From positions 62,001-126,000 of the forward strand of contig CAZWSX010000012.1 in assembly GCA_964636985.1 (NCBI GenBank): 64,000 bases of DNA. Reading direction: 5' to 3'. The position numbers and the translations under genes were made by a program. Source of the DNA: CAZWSX01 sp964636985 (GTDB lineage: Bacteria > Planctomycetota > Planctomycetia > Pirellulales > Pirellulaceae). Shown here piece by piece: positions 1 to 7,973 of the stretch (the first letter of the stretch is position 1; each line of letters opens with the position of its first letter). The notes below the pieces were generated by a model. It was not told where the DNA came from and did no database searches. It saw nothing but the letters and a program-made list of their open reading frames with translations.

Positions 1-1
1 T

Positions 2-163
2 GTCGGTGTCGAGGACGACCACATCGTGGTCGACGGCAACAATCCCTTTGCAGGGCAGACCATCCAGTTCCAAGGCAACGTGCTGGGCGTTCGGGCTGCT
101 ACGCCGGAAGAAGTCGAGCATGGGCACGTCCATGGCGAAGGCTGCGGCCACGATCACGGCTAA
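2..163 (+). CDS. SlyD-like FKBP-type peptidyl-prolyl isomerase, C-terminal fragment
   Basis: The window opens inside this gene; only the last 53 codons are present, read in frame 2 to a TAA at 161-163. The segment contains VDGNNPFAGQTIQF and VLGVRAATPEEVEHGHVHG, the end of the FKBP domain of SlyD-type proline isomerases, where V-D-G-N-H-P-L-A-G is the usual motif. The tail is rich in His and Cys (HGHVHGEGCGHDHG), like the metal-binding tail of SlyD. By family knowledge it is a cytoplasmic folding helper that may also bind nickel or zinc. The N-terminus lies outside the window, so domain completeness cannot be judged. Confidence 0.85.
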   Translation, partial: VGVEDDHIVVDGNNPFAGQTIQFQGNVLGVRAATPEEVEHGHVHGEGCGHDHG

Positions 164-192
164 CTCTGGCGGACCGGTGATAGGCGCTTCCG

Positions 193-432
193 ATGGCTGG
201 TGAACGGCTCGATTTGGAAAGCTCGCCCCATCCTGACGACGACGGCGAACCATCGCCGTCGGGTCCTAAACGGTTTATCGGCGTCCATTTCGCTTGCTGT
301 GCTGTCTACGCGCGGGCCTATCTGAACGCCGCAGGCACCGCCTATCACGCATCTTGCCCGCGTTGCGGCGGGCCCGTCACATTCGAGATTGGCCCAGGCG
401 GATCGAACGCTCGTTTTTACACCGCGTCTTGA
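193..432 (+). CDS. Small zinc-ribbon-like protein
   Basis: A 79-residue protein starting at ATG 193, 29 bases after the SlyD stop. The core from about residue 27 reads RFIGVHFACCAVYARAY, then ASCPRCGGPV and IGPGGSNARFYTA. The CC pair and the CPRC knuckle are likely metal ligands. The pattern resembles a small family frequent in planctomycete genomes whose function I do not know. The N-terminus is acidic and probably disordered. Two larger reading frames overlap its end, but the motif makes this the convincing frame. Confidence 0.7.
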   Translation: MAGERLDLESSPHPDDDGEPSPSGPKRFIGVHFACCAVYARAYLNAAGTAYHASCPRCGGPVTFEIGPGGSNARFYTAS

Positions 433-511
433 GCACCGCGTCTTGAGCGAAAGGGATGATTTTTCTAGGATTCGCGCGGTGAGTTACCGCATGGGCTTGA
501 GCCCGTTCCTA

Positions 512-531
512 GACGGACAGGATTGTCCGTC
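512..531. repeat. REP-like palindrome, copy A (ggacaggattgtcc family)
   Basis: Perfect 8-bp inverted repeat gacggaca / tgtccgtc around a ggat loop, followed by ctac. The same 14-base core with the same loop and the same trailing cctac occurs at 48671-48690, so it is a dispersed repeat. It lies between the small zinc protein and the next gene and supports the later start chosen for that gene. Confidence 0.75.
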
Positions 532-547
532 CTACTGGTGTCACTTC

Positions 548-1072
548 GTGATCGATTTTGAAGTTCAACGCTGTACGCGCCGCTGCCACGCGACTGATCG
601 CGAGTTGCAGCCAGGCGAGGTCGTGTACTCGGCGCTGGTCAAGAGTGGCTCGCAAGTGGTTCGCCGCGACTGGGCGGAATCAGCCTGGTCGGGGCCCACC
701 GGTGAGATGGTCTCGTGGTGGCGGACCAAGTTGCCCGAACCAGCTGCCAAGCGCGCAGCGATGGCGCCAGGCGAAGTGATGCTCGAACTCTTCGAGTCGC
801 TCGAAGGGCTGAGCGATCAGGCCGACTTTCGCTACGTTCTGGCGCTGCTGTTAGTGCGCCGCCGCGTTTTGAAATTGGAAGGCAGCCAGGCCGATGCCGA
901 TGCCAGCGGTGTATTGCGGCTCTACTCGACGAAAACCGATCAACGCTGGCAAGTTCCCATCGTGATGCCGTCTAAGTCGCGAACCGCCGCCATACAGGCG
1001 GAAATCGGCCGCTTGTTGTTTACCGGTTCCACTCCCAAACCATCTAACGACCAGCAAGGAAGCCAGTCGTGA
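548..1072 (+). CDS. Conserved hypothetical protein with a CTRRC motif
   Basis: Product of about 174 residues if translation begins at GTG 548 (MIDFEVQRCTRRC). The frame is open back to 389, but that longer form would run through the preceding gene and the palindrome at 512-531 and shows no conserved features there; ATG 491 is another option. Visible features are the CTRRC pair, a DRELQPGE segment and a helical region VLALLLVRRRVLKLE. It resembles uncharacterised planctomycete proteins, and no function can be assigned. Its stop overlaps the start of the next gene by 4 bases (GTGA at 1069-1072), implying translational coupling. Confidence 0.7.
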   Translation: MIDFEVQRCTRRCHATDRELQPGEVVYSALVKSGSQVVRRDWAESAWSGPTGEMVSWWRTKLPEPAAKRAAMAPGEVMLELFESLEGLSDQADFRYVLALLLVRRRVLKLEGSQADADASGVLRLYSTKTDQRWQVPIVMPSKSRTAAIQAEIGRLLFTGSTPKPSNDQQGSQS

Positions 1073-2211
1073 TCCAACGTCAGCGGCAAGGAATGCCCCG
1101 CGTTTGTTGCTCGAAATGGTTGGCGACCATGGCGATGCTTATCGCATGCTGGTCGCTGGGAACCGGCTGTTCCCTTTCGCGCATGTGGGGGGCGACCACC
1201 ACGACTGCGACGCCCGTCGCATTCCAAACAAAGCCGTCGCTCGACGCGGTTCTCGAAGCGGTGAATCGCAACAGCGCTCAGGTGCAAACATTGCAGACCG
1301 ACGGCGCGCGACTCTCGATGCGGATGACTCCCGCGGTCAATGTCGAGTTGGTCATAGAACGCCCCAAGCGGATCCGATTTAAGGCGGGCACGCACCTCAC
1401 GGGCGCGGTGGTCGACCTGGGGAGCAATGACGACTTGTTTTGGTTCTGGTCATCGCTCGATCGCAATCCGGCGCTCTATTTCGCACGGCATGACGAGTTT
1501 GCCCGCAGTACCGCGGCGCAGACCATGCCGGTCGAACCGCAGTGGCTGATCGATGCGATGGGGTTGGTCGATTTCGATCCCATGGCCAAGCACGAGGGTC
1601 CTTACGATCACGGCCGCGATACGATCGAGATTCGTTCGTACTATCCCACGGCGACGGGCCAGGTGACTAAGATCACGCACATCCATAACCGCTTTGCGTG
1701 GGTGCTCGGCCAGCAGATCTACGATACGCGCGGGCAACTGGTGGCCACCACCAAGGCGAGCAATCACCAGTATTTTCCGCTCCAGCAGGTGGCTCTGCCA
1801 CGAAAGGTGGAATTCGAGCTGGCGATGGCCCAACTCCAATTTGAAGTCGACACCACCGACTACCGAATCAATCAGCCGCTCGGCAACCCGGAGCTTGTTT
1901 TCGATTTGCCGACGGATGATTTCCCTGACACGCCTGTCGTGAACTTGCTCGATCCACAAGGACTGCGAGGCAATGGGCCGGCGCCGCGAGCCGATCTCAG
2001 CGGTCCGCCACAGGAAGACTGGCGCGGACCATTGGGTAAAGGGGGTGGCGAACGGAATCCTCGCCTGCCTTCAACCGATCAACGAATTGAGCCAAACGAG
2101 GTCGATCAGTTTCGCCCGCTGCCGACGACGGACCTCGATCGGCGGTGGACACCGGCACCAGGAACCGCGCGACTTCCACAGCGCGGGCTGGAACAGAAGT
2201 CGTGGCGATAA
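1069..2211 (+). CDS. Predicted lipoprotein, LolA-like fold possible
   Basis: A 380-residue protein with an N-terminal hydrophobic signal (ATMAMLIACWSLGTGC) ending in a lipobox, so Cys34 would be the lipidated residue. The body contains an LDAVLEAVNRNSAQVQTL segment and beta-rich stretches such as VNVELVIERPKRIRFKA, a pattern reminiscent of LolA/LolB-type outer-membrane lipoprotein carriers. The last 80 residues are Pro/Arg-rich and probably disordered. The GTG start overlaps the stop of the previous gene; an ATG at 1093 is a possible alternative. Envelope location is a firm inference, but the role is unknown. Confidence 0.75.
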   Translation: MIQRQRQGMPRVCCSKWLATMAMLIACWSLGTGCSLSRMWGATTTTATPVAFQTKPSLDAVLEAVNRNSAQVQTLQTDGARLSMRMTPAVNVELVIERPKRIRFKAGTHLTGAVVDLGSNDDLFWFWSSLDRNPALYFARHDEFARSTAAQTMPVEPQWLIDAMGLVDFDPMAKHEGPYDHGRDTIEIRSYYPTATGQVTKITHIHNRFAWVLGQQIYDTRGQLVATTKASNHQYFPLQQVALPRKVEFELAMAQLQFEVDTTDYRINQPLGNPELVFDLPTDDFPDTPVVNLLDPQGLRGNGPAPRADLSGPPQEDWRGPLGKGGGERNPRLPSTDQRIEPNEVDQFRPLPTTDLDRRWTPAPGTARLPQRGLEQKSWR

Positions 2212-2226
2212 GAGGCGCTGCTTAGG

Positions 2227-4242
2227 CTAGGCCACCAGCGCCGCGCCGTATTTCTCTTTGCAGGCGCTCACGGCCTGATCGCGGAAGCGATCGACTTCCT
2301 CGCTCGTGAGCGTGCGCTCGCGGGAGCGGAACGTCATCGAAAGCAGAATCCGCTTTTTGCCTTGGCCGTCTTTGTTGTAATCGCGGTAAGTATCGACGTA
2401 GGCGACCTGTTCGAGATCACCGCCTGCTGCGGCAACGACGGTCCGTTCCAGATCGGCCCAGCGGATGGCTTCGTCGACAATCAAGTTGATGTCACGGGAG
2501 ACGCTGGGGAAATCGCTCAGCGGTGCGGCCTTGCGAGCCAAGAGCGCACGAGTGGCCAACAGGTCGAGGCTTACCTCCGCAATGGTTGCTGGCTGGCGAA
2601 GCTTGAATTCCTTTCGCCCGGCGTCGGACACCACGCCGACGAACCCAAGACGCTGCCCATCGAGCGAGAGCTCAATCGTCTTGCCCGCCGCCAGCAGCGG
2701 AAGCGAGACCGCTTTCTCTTCCAGTTTGGCCGTCGGATTGAGTTCGGCCACGAGCGATTGGACGGCGCCTTTCACGTGATAAAAGTCGCCGCCGCTGGCG
2801 AGCGCGAGGGTCCACTGCTCTTTGGGCAAGCCTGTCGGTTCTGGAAGGTAAACCTTGGCGGTCTCGAAGAGTTCGACCACGGGATTGGAAACCGATTCGT
2901 TCACCCGACGGGCTTCCAGCAAGCTGGGAATAATGCTTCGTCGCACACGGTCGGCACCTCGCAGCATCGGCGTGCTGCAAATGTACGGATCGCGATCGGT
3001 CCACGGGCTGAACGAGGCCGACCACTCCGCCGGCACGACACTGGCCGTCATTGCTTCGTCAAAGCCGCTGGCCGTGAGGACGTGCCGCGTTTTGGCCAGC
3101 ACGCGGTCGAAATCGCTGCGAAACGAGGCCGTCATCGGAACGGCCCGGTCTTCCGGAATCTTGTCGTAGCCATGAATACGCGCGACTTCTTCGATCAAGT
3201 CGATCTCGCGCGTCAGATCGCGGCGATGGCTCGCAATCTCGACTTCGATCTCGACGGGCGTTTCGCGTAATTTCTTGCAGCCAATCGCCTCCACAATTTT
3301 GGCGATACGTTCGTAGGGGACATCGATTCCCAGTACGCGTGCGACTTGAGCGTAGTGGAGCCGGACTATCGGCCGCTGCGGTGGTGGCTTTCCGGCATCG
3401 ACGACCCCGGATGCTAGTTCGCCGCCTGCGAGTTGCAAAATCAATTCGCAGCAGCGGCGGCTGGCCCAGTCGATCCCTTCGAGGTCCATGCCACGCTCGA
3501 AGCGGTACGACGAAGGGCTTTGCAGTTTGAGTTTGCGGGCGGTGTGGCGAATCGAAAGCTGCGAGAAGTCGGCCGCTTCAATCAGAAGATCCACTGTGGA
3601 AGGTGAGACTTCGCTGTCGACGCCACCCATTACGCCGCCAAGGGCGACCGATCGCTCGGCGTCCGCAATGACCACGCTGTCCTGGTCCAGTACATACTCT
3701 TGGTGGTTGATCGCGGTGAATTTTTCACCTTGTTGTGCGCGGCGGACGATGATTTGCTTGCCGCAAATATGCTTCAAGTCGAACGCGTGCAGCGGCTGGC
3801 CACACTCCATCATGACGTAATTGGTGATGTCGACAACGTTGTTCACCGAGGCCACGCCGATCGTCTTGAGCCGATCGACCAGCCAGGCCGGGCTGGAAGC
3901 GATCTTCACGCCGCGAATAACGCGGGCTGTGTAACGCGAACAAAGTTCGGGCGCGTCGATCCGAACGGAAATCGATTCACTCGCGGGCGACTTACCTTCT
4001 TTCAGCACCGGTGCAGGAATCTTCAGCGACTTGGAGAATAGGACCGAGATTTCGCGAGCCACGCCAATGTGCCCCAGACAATCGGGGCGATTGCTGGTGA
4101 TTTCCAGGTCAATGCAAAAATCCTTGCCGACCGCTTCGGTCGACTCGTGATTAAGTCCCGCCATCATGAGGGCTTCGCTCACCGCTTCGTGCGACGCGGG
4201 CAACTCGACGTATTCTTTCAACCAATTCCACGAAACCAGCAT
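2227..4242 (-). CDS. pheT: Phenylalanine--tRNA ligase beta subunit, short form
   Basis: Charges tRNA-Phe as the beta part of an alpha2-beta2 enzyme. The 671 residues begin MLVSWNWLKEYVELP and run directly into LEITSNRPDCLGHIGVARE. B3/B4 editing-domain motifs follow (VNNVVDITNYVMMECGQPLHAFD), then a B5 domain near residues 280-355 with HRRDLTREIDLIEEVARI, the catalytic-like core, and a C-terminal FDX-ACB anticodon-binding domain (LSDFPSVSRDINLIVDE to the end). Typical bacterial PheT is near 800 residues and carries an EMAP-type tRNA-binding domain after about residue 40; that domain is missing here. The gene lies 41 bases downstream of pheS and ends the rpmI-rplT-pheS-pheT run. Confidence 0.96.
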   Translation of the reverse strand: MLVSWNWLKEYVELPASHEAVSEALMMAGLNHESTEAVGKDFCIDLEITSNRPDCLGHIGVAREISVLFSKSLKIPAPVLKEGKSPASESISVRIDAPELCSRYTARVIRGVKIASSPAWLVDRLKTIGVASVNNVVDITNYVMMECGQPLHAFDLKHICGKQIIVRRAQQGEKFTAINHQEYVLDQDSVVIADAERSVALGGVMGGVDSEVSPSTVDLLIEAADFSQLSIRHTARKLKLQSPSSYRFERGMDLEGIDWASRRCCELILQLAGGELASGVVDAGKPPPQRPIVRLHYAQVARVLGIDVPYERIAKIVEAIGCKKLRETPVEIEVEIASHRRDLTREIDLIEEVARIHGYDKIPEDRAVPMTASFRSDFDRVLAKTRHVLTASGFDEAMTASVVPAEWSASFSPWTDRDPYICSTPMLRGADRVRRSIIPSLLEARRVNESVSNPVVELFETAKVYLPEPTGLPKEQWTLALASGGDFYHVKGAVQSLVAELNPTAKLEEKAVSLPLLAAGKTIELSLDGQRLGFVGVVSDAGRKEFKLRQPATIAEVSLDLLATRALLARKAAPLSDFPSVSRDINLIVDEAIRWADLERTVVAAAGGDLEQVAYVDTYRDYNKDGQGKKRILLSMTFRSRERTLTSEEVDRFRDQAVSACKEKYGAALVA

Positions 4243-4283
4243 GGTCGCTTATCCCGTCCAAAGAGAGATCGCGTGTATCGAAC

Positions 4284-5297
4284 TTAGAACTGACGCAGGA
4301 AACGGACGTCGTTTTTGTATAGGTCGCGAATGTCGGATAGCCCGTAGCGACGCATGCAGAGCCGCTCGACGCCGAGTCCGAATGCGAAGCCGCTTACCTT
4401 TTGCGTGTCGTATCCAACCGCCCGCAGGACGTTGGGGTCGACCATGCCGGCCCCGCCGAATTCGAGCCATCTATTTCCCCACTGCATGTCGACTTCGACG
4501 CTGGGCTCGGTGAACGGGAAGAACGAGGGGCGAAAGCGGATCGTCACGTCGCCACCTAGGTAGCTGCTGGCGAACAATCGCAGCACGCTTTTGAGGTCGG
4601 CCATCGTCACGTGCTCGGCGATCATCAACCCTTCCATCTGATGGAACATCGGATAGTGCGTAGCATCGGCTTCGTCGGGGCGATAGACGCGGCCCAGCGA
4701 GATGATCCGCACCGGCGGCTGGCGATTTTCCATCACCCGGATCTGGACTGTGCTGGTTTGGCTGCGCAGCAACAGCGGGCCACCACTTGCCTGAGCCGTG
4801 GCTAAGTAGAAATTGTCGAGCGGGTCGCGGGCCGGGTGCTCTTTGGGAATATTCAGCCCGTCGAAGTTGTGCCACTCGTCTTCGATCTCGGGGCCATCGG
4901 CAGGCGTGAAGCCCAATCGCCCCATGATGTCTTTGAGGTCTTCAATCGTCTGCGTGACTGGGTGCAGTTTGCCGACGCGGACGCGCTTGCCTGGCAGCGT
5001 CGCATCGAACTTGGGATCCACCGCGACCACGGCCGACGATTGGACGCGAGTCTGGGCGGCCTCGAACGCGGCGTCGATCTTCTGCTTGGCTTCGTTGAAC
5101 GATTTGCCTGCGGCCGGCTTATCGGGACCAGGGACCGAACCGAGGCCCTTTTGCGCGGTTTTGATTTTGCCGCTCTTCGCGCCCAGGAACTCAACGCGCG
5201 CGGCTTCGAGTTGTTCGGCCGTGGTGGCTGCATCGAGCGCAGCCACTGCGGAGGCGACCAGTTCTTCGAGCGATTGAACGAACGCTTCCAAAGCCAT
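4284..5297 (-). CDS. pheS: Phenylalanine--tRNA ligase alpha subunit
   Basis: Catalytic subunit of phenylalanyl-tRNA synthetase, 337 residues. The start chosen is ATG at 5297 (MALEAFVQSLEELV), which gives the normal coiled-coil N-terminus; the frame is open to 5405, but that extension crosses the terminator at 5335-5364. Class II motifs are visible: the KLHPVTQTIEDLKDIMGRLGF entry, the MFHQMEGLMIAEHVTMADLK motif-2 region with the upstream RVYRPDEADATHYP, and the motif-3 segment GFAFGLGVERLCMRRYG near the C-terminus. It follows rplT and precedes pheT, the common bacterial order. Confidence 0.96.
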   Translation of the reverse strand: MALEAFVQSLEELVASAVAALDAATTAEQLEAARVEFLGAKSGKIKTAQKGLGSVPGPDKPAAGKSFNEAKQKIDAAFEAAQTRVQSSAVVAVDPKFDATLPGKRVRVGKLHPVTQTIEDLKDIMGRLGFTPADGPEIEDEWHNFDGLNIPKEHPARDPLDNFYLATAQASGGPLLLRSQTSTVQIRVMENRQPPVRIISLGRVYRPDEADATHYPMFHQMEGLMIAEHVTMADLKSVLRLFASSYLGGDVTIRFRPSFFPFTEPSVEVDMQWGNRWLEFGGAGMVDPNVLRAVGYDTQKVSGFAFGLGVERLCMRRYGLSDIRDLYKNDVRFLRQF

Positions 5298-5334
5298 GGG
5301 ACGATTTACCGAAGAGAAAACGATTGGCACCAAC

Positions 5335-5364
5335 AAAAAAGCCTCCGGAAATGGTACCGGAGGC
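5335..5364 (-). terminator. Rho-independent terminator between rplT and pheS
   Basis: On the minus strand, gcctccgg / ccggaggc form a perfect 8-bp stem with an 8-base loop, followed at once by six T. It lies 48 bases after the rplT stop and 38 bases before pheS, so it can separate ribosomal-protein transcription from pheST or allow limited read-through. No Phe-rich leader peptide with its own good start was found next to it. Confidence 0.85.
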
Positions 5365-5411
5365 TTGGTTCGAAATGGGATGGGTCGCGCGCTTGGGAGC
5401 CGCAACGCCGG

Positions 5412-5780
5412 CTAGGCAGCGGGCTTGGACCCCATCGCGGCCTTTACCTCGGCGACCACGGCATCAAACGCCGCAGGGTCCGCGACGGCCAGGTCCGACA
5501 GGCTCTTGCGATCGAGCTTGATGTTGGCCTTAACCAGGCCAGCGATGAATTCGCTGTAGCGGAGGCCCCGTTCGCGAACGGCGGCGTTCACGCGGATGAT
5601 CCACAGGCGGCGGAACTCGCGGCGCTTACGGCGACGGTCGCGGAACGCGAAATCGCCAGCTCGGAGCAGATTTTCCTTGACGGTTCGCAGCAGCTTGCGG
5701 CGTCCGCCGACGTAACCCTTGGCTCGTTTGAAGAGTTTCTTCTTCGCTTGGGTGCGAGCGGCACCCTTCTTCGTACGCAT
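5412..5780 (-). CDS. rplT: 50S ribosomal protein L20
   Basis: A 122-residue L20, needed early in assembly of the large ribosomal subunit through contacts with 23S rRNA. The N-terminal Arg/Lys-rich extension, the AKGYVGGRRKLLRTVKE helix, the FRDRRRKRREFRRLWI segment and the RGLRYSEFIAGL stretch are all characteristic. An AAGGTAG ribosome-binding site lies about 8 bases before ATG 5780. The gene is separated from rpmI by an unusually long 226-base spacer that contains a strong hairpin (5821-5851). L20 is a known autoregulator in other bacteria, but that is only a possibility here. Confidence 0.97.
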   Translation of the reverse strand: MRTKKGAARTQAKKKLFKRAKGYVGGRRKLLRTVKENLLRAGDFAFRDRRRKRREFRRLWIIRVNAAVRERGLRYSEFIAGLVKANIKLDRKSLSDLAVADPAAFDAVVAEVKAAMGSKPAA

Positions 5781-5820
5781 CGAACATCTACCTTAAAAAT
5801 CGCGTTTCCAGGCCCGGCGG

Positions 5821-5851
5821 TTTGGTTTGACCAACAAGTGGTTGGACCAAA
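5821..5851 (-). promoter_or_regulatory. Bulged hairpin in the rpmI-rplT spacer
   Basis: Eleven base pairs formed by tttggt(ttga)ccaac and gttggaccaaa, with a 4-base bulge and a 5-base loop. It lies about 40 bases upstream of the rplT start on the transcribed (minus) strand, within the 226-base gap between rpmI and rplT. The position fits a leader structure that could control L20 synthesis, but no match to a known L20-binding site was made. Confidence 0.35.
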
Positions 5852-6006
5852 TGCCGTGTTTTGTTGCCCGAACGCTTGGTGTGGCCGTCCAAGACATTTG
5901 TCCCGGCGGCAAAAAATCGCCCTTACGTGGTGGCGACTCGAACATGCAGCTATCAGCCGCACGATTATCGCTTGTTAATGCCCTTAAATACCTTGCTTGT
6001 ATGGAG

Positions 6007-6210
6007 TTAGTACGAATAGCCGGCCAAGGCCTTGGCGATATTACGTTCCATGCAGGTAGCGAGGGTGGTCGTTCCGCGAAGGTTGCGGCGACGCTTGTTG
6101 GACATGCCGGTGGCCAAGTGGCGGGTACCGGGCTTCTTGAACTTCACCTTACCCGTAGCGGTGAGGCGGAAACGCTTTTTCGTTCCCTTGTGTGTCTTCA
6201 TCTTGGGCAT
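6007..6210 (-). CDS. rpmI: 50S ribosomal protein L35
   Basis: A 67-residue L35 starting MPKMKTHKGTKKRF at ATG 6210, with a GGAG ribosome-binding site just upstream; four more residues (MEFA) are possible from a rarer upstream start but are not expected in the family. The basic body KFKKPGTRHLATGMSNKRRRNLRG is diagnostic. The usual upstream neighbour infC is absent: the next gene at 6488 is divergent and unrelated, so the operon appears to begin with rpmI. Confidence 0.95.
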   Translation of the reverse strand: MPKMKTHKGTKKRFRLTATGKVKFKKPGTRHLATGMSNKRRRNLRGTTTLATCMERNIAKALAGYSY

Positions 6211-6487
6211 GGCGAACTCCAATCGGGCACAAAATGCGGCAAAATCAAAGCGGCAGCGGGTCGAAAGCGATCGATCCGATTCGCACTCGCCCCTAGCCGG
6301 GTGGTTAACCCTTTGGGGAAACCTCGGATTTTAGGAAAATCGGGGCCGCAGCAAAAGGGTTGTTCGACAGAATTTTGGTGTAACTATCGCGAGTTTTCGC
6401 ATACCCTTGCTAAAAATCGGCGGTTGTGAGGCTGGGTCGGCTCGCAAATCGGGGGCGGAAGCGGCGACTTGAGGGGACGAGGTATTC

Positions 6488-7171
6488 GTGGAAAAGACAC
6501 CAGCGATTCGGCGATGGTTCGAGTGGTTTGCGTTTCCTGTCTTGGCCGGGGCGATTCTGGTTGCCGAGGCAATCCTTGCGCCGGCACTTTTTGCTCAGCA
6601 GGAGACTCCTGCAAAGCGAACGTACGAATCGGGGCCGCTTTCGACAAAAGACTTTGCAGGGCAGAGCGATGCTGCGAAGGTTCGCATGGGGACCAGCGCG
6701 TTCACGGTTTGCGAACTGCAGTGGAAGTACGACACACGCTGGCAAGATGATCGCGATGGCCAGGTCGTGATGAAGGTGACAAAACTCGATCTGGATTGCG
6801 TAGTACTGCCTGACCAATCGTGGAATCTGAGGCCGAACGACCAATCGCTGCTCGCGCACGAGCAGGGGCACTTCGAGCTTTGGTACATCAATACGCTGCG
6901 AGCGCGAATCGCGTGGCTCAAGAAGAAGGGGGAAGGGGGCATCGAAGTCACGGCCGCGACCAAGAAAGAGTGCGAGATGCTGATCGAAAAAAAGGTCAAC
7001 ACTTTTGGCAAGGAATTCGCCGATGCCGCCCTTAGCGAAAATCAGGACTACGATCGGACAACCGCCAAAGGAACCGACACCGACGCCCAGGCCGAAGTAA
7101 GACGCATTCATCAGGCGACGATCAAGCAACTGGAATCGCAGCTAAAACCCAGCCCCCGCAAGTCGAAGTAG
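6488..7171 (+). CDS. DUF922-type secreted metalloprotease-like protein
   Basis: A 227-residue protein with an N-terminal hydrophobic segment (FAFPVLAGAILVAEAILAPALFA) that acts as a signal or anchor. The diagnostic motif is LLAHEQGHFEL, with His124, Glu125 and His128 forming an HExxH-type zinc site in the arrangement of the DUF922 family. A charged C-terminal half follows. DUF922 proteins are predicted secreted zinc proteases whose substrates are unknown. It is transcribed away from rpmI, and the next gene begins one base after its stop. Confidence 0.75.
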   Translation: MEKTPAIRRWFEWFAFPVLAGAILVAEAILAPALFAQQETPAKRTYESGPLSTKDFAGQSDAAKVRMGTSAFTVCELQWKYDTRWQDDRDGQVVMKVTKLDLDCVVLPDQSWNLRPNDQSLLAHEQGHFELWYINTLRARIAWLKKKGEGGIEVTAATKKECEMLIEKKVNTFGKEFADAALSENQDYDRTTAKGTDTDAQAEVRRIHQATIKQLESQLKPSPRKSK

Positions 7172-7172
7172 A

Positions 7173-7943
7173 ATGGGGCAGCTGGCAATCGCGGACTCCG
7201 TTCACCCCATCATTGAAGTCGACATGGAATCGTTGGGCACACTGCTCACCCACCGCACGATACGCTTGGCGCTGGCGTGCATGGTCGGCACGTTTGCCAT
7301 TCGGATCGCGAACAAAGAACACTGGGGTCGCGATACCAAGTTCTCCAAGGCGATGTGGACGCTGGGGTGCGGTTTCTTTGTGGCGCACGTCTTGTTTGCG
7401 TTTAACTACTTTCATCATTGGAGCCATGCTCACGCCCTGAAGGTGACGGCCGACCGCACGCGCGAGCAACTCGGTGTCGCGTTTGGCGAGGGGATTTTTT
7501 TCAGTTACGTTTTCACGCTCTTGTGGGTCGTTGAGGTCGTCGTGATGTGGGCCTGGCCCAGGTGGTACGACGACCGGCCGAGGTGGCTCTATTGGTCCGT
7601 CTCCGCATTCATGGCGTTTATCGCGTTCAACGGCGCGGTGGTGTTTGAGGATGGCATTACGCGGCCCTTGGGCGTCGCGGCAACGCTGGGGCTGGTAAGC
7701 CTGGGCTATTTCGCATGGCGGGAACAAGAGCGTTTGAAGGTCTTGCCACCCGGCAACGACGCGGAATCTTCCGCGGCAACGTTACCTGCGGGCTCGGGCG
7801 GCGTCGAAGAAGAAGGGCCTGAACCGGCCTCGGAGGACTCGGCACCGGCGCTGGCTGAAAATACCGCCGAGAATACTACCGAAGCTGAGAGTACTACCGA
7901 AAAGGCCGCTGGGTCCAACTCCTCTGCGACCAACTCCGGCTGA
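7173..7943 (+). CDS. Four-helix membrane protein with acidic tail
   Basis: 256 residues. About four membrane segments are visible: IRLALACMVGTFAIRIA, WTLGCGFFVAHVLFAFNYF, FFSYVFTLLWVVEVVVMWAW and WLYWSVSAFMAFIAFNGAVVF, with a His-rich FHHWSHAHA loop. The last 70 residues are rich in Glu, Ala, Ser and Thr and look disordered. An ATG at 7224 (MESLGTLLTHRT) may be the true start, since the first 17 residues show nothing conserved. Function is not recognised. Its close spacing to the preceding gene suggests co-transcription. Confidence 0.65.
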   Translation: MGQLAIADSVHPIIEVDMESLGTLLTHRTIRLALACMVGTFAIRIANKEHWGRDTKFSKAMWTLGCGFFVAHVLFAFNYFHHWSHAHALKVTADRTREQLGVAFGEGIFFSYVFTLLWVVEVVVMWAWPRWYDDRPRWLYWSVSAFMAFIAFNGAVVFEDGITRPLGVAATLGLVSLGYFAWREQERLKVLPPGNDAESSAATLPAGSGGVEEEGPEPASEDSAPALAENTAENTTEAESTTEKAAGSNSSATNSG

Positions 7944-7973
7944 TTCCAAGGTGCCCGGTCTTCGCGAGAAATC

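Noticed and set aside
389..547. A longer start for the CTRRC-motif protein
   Set aside because: It would run across the zinc-ribbon gene and the 512-531 palindrome and adds no conserved sequence.
5298..5405. Possible Phe-containing leader peptide or N-terminal extension of pheS
   Set aside because: It begins at a TTG, reads through the terminator stem and lacks a compact Phe run or a stop before pheS; not comparable to the leuA leader.
5827..6429. 200-residue plus-strand frame across rpmI and the rplT spacer
   Set aside because: It is antisense to rpmI and has no recognisable protein features.
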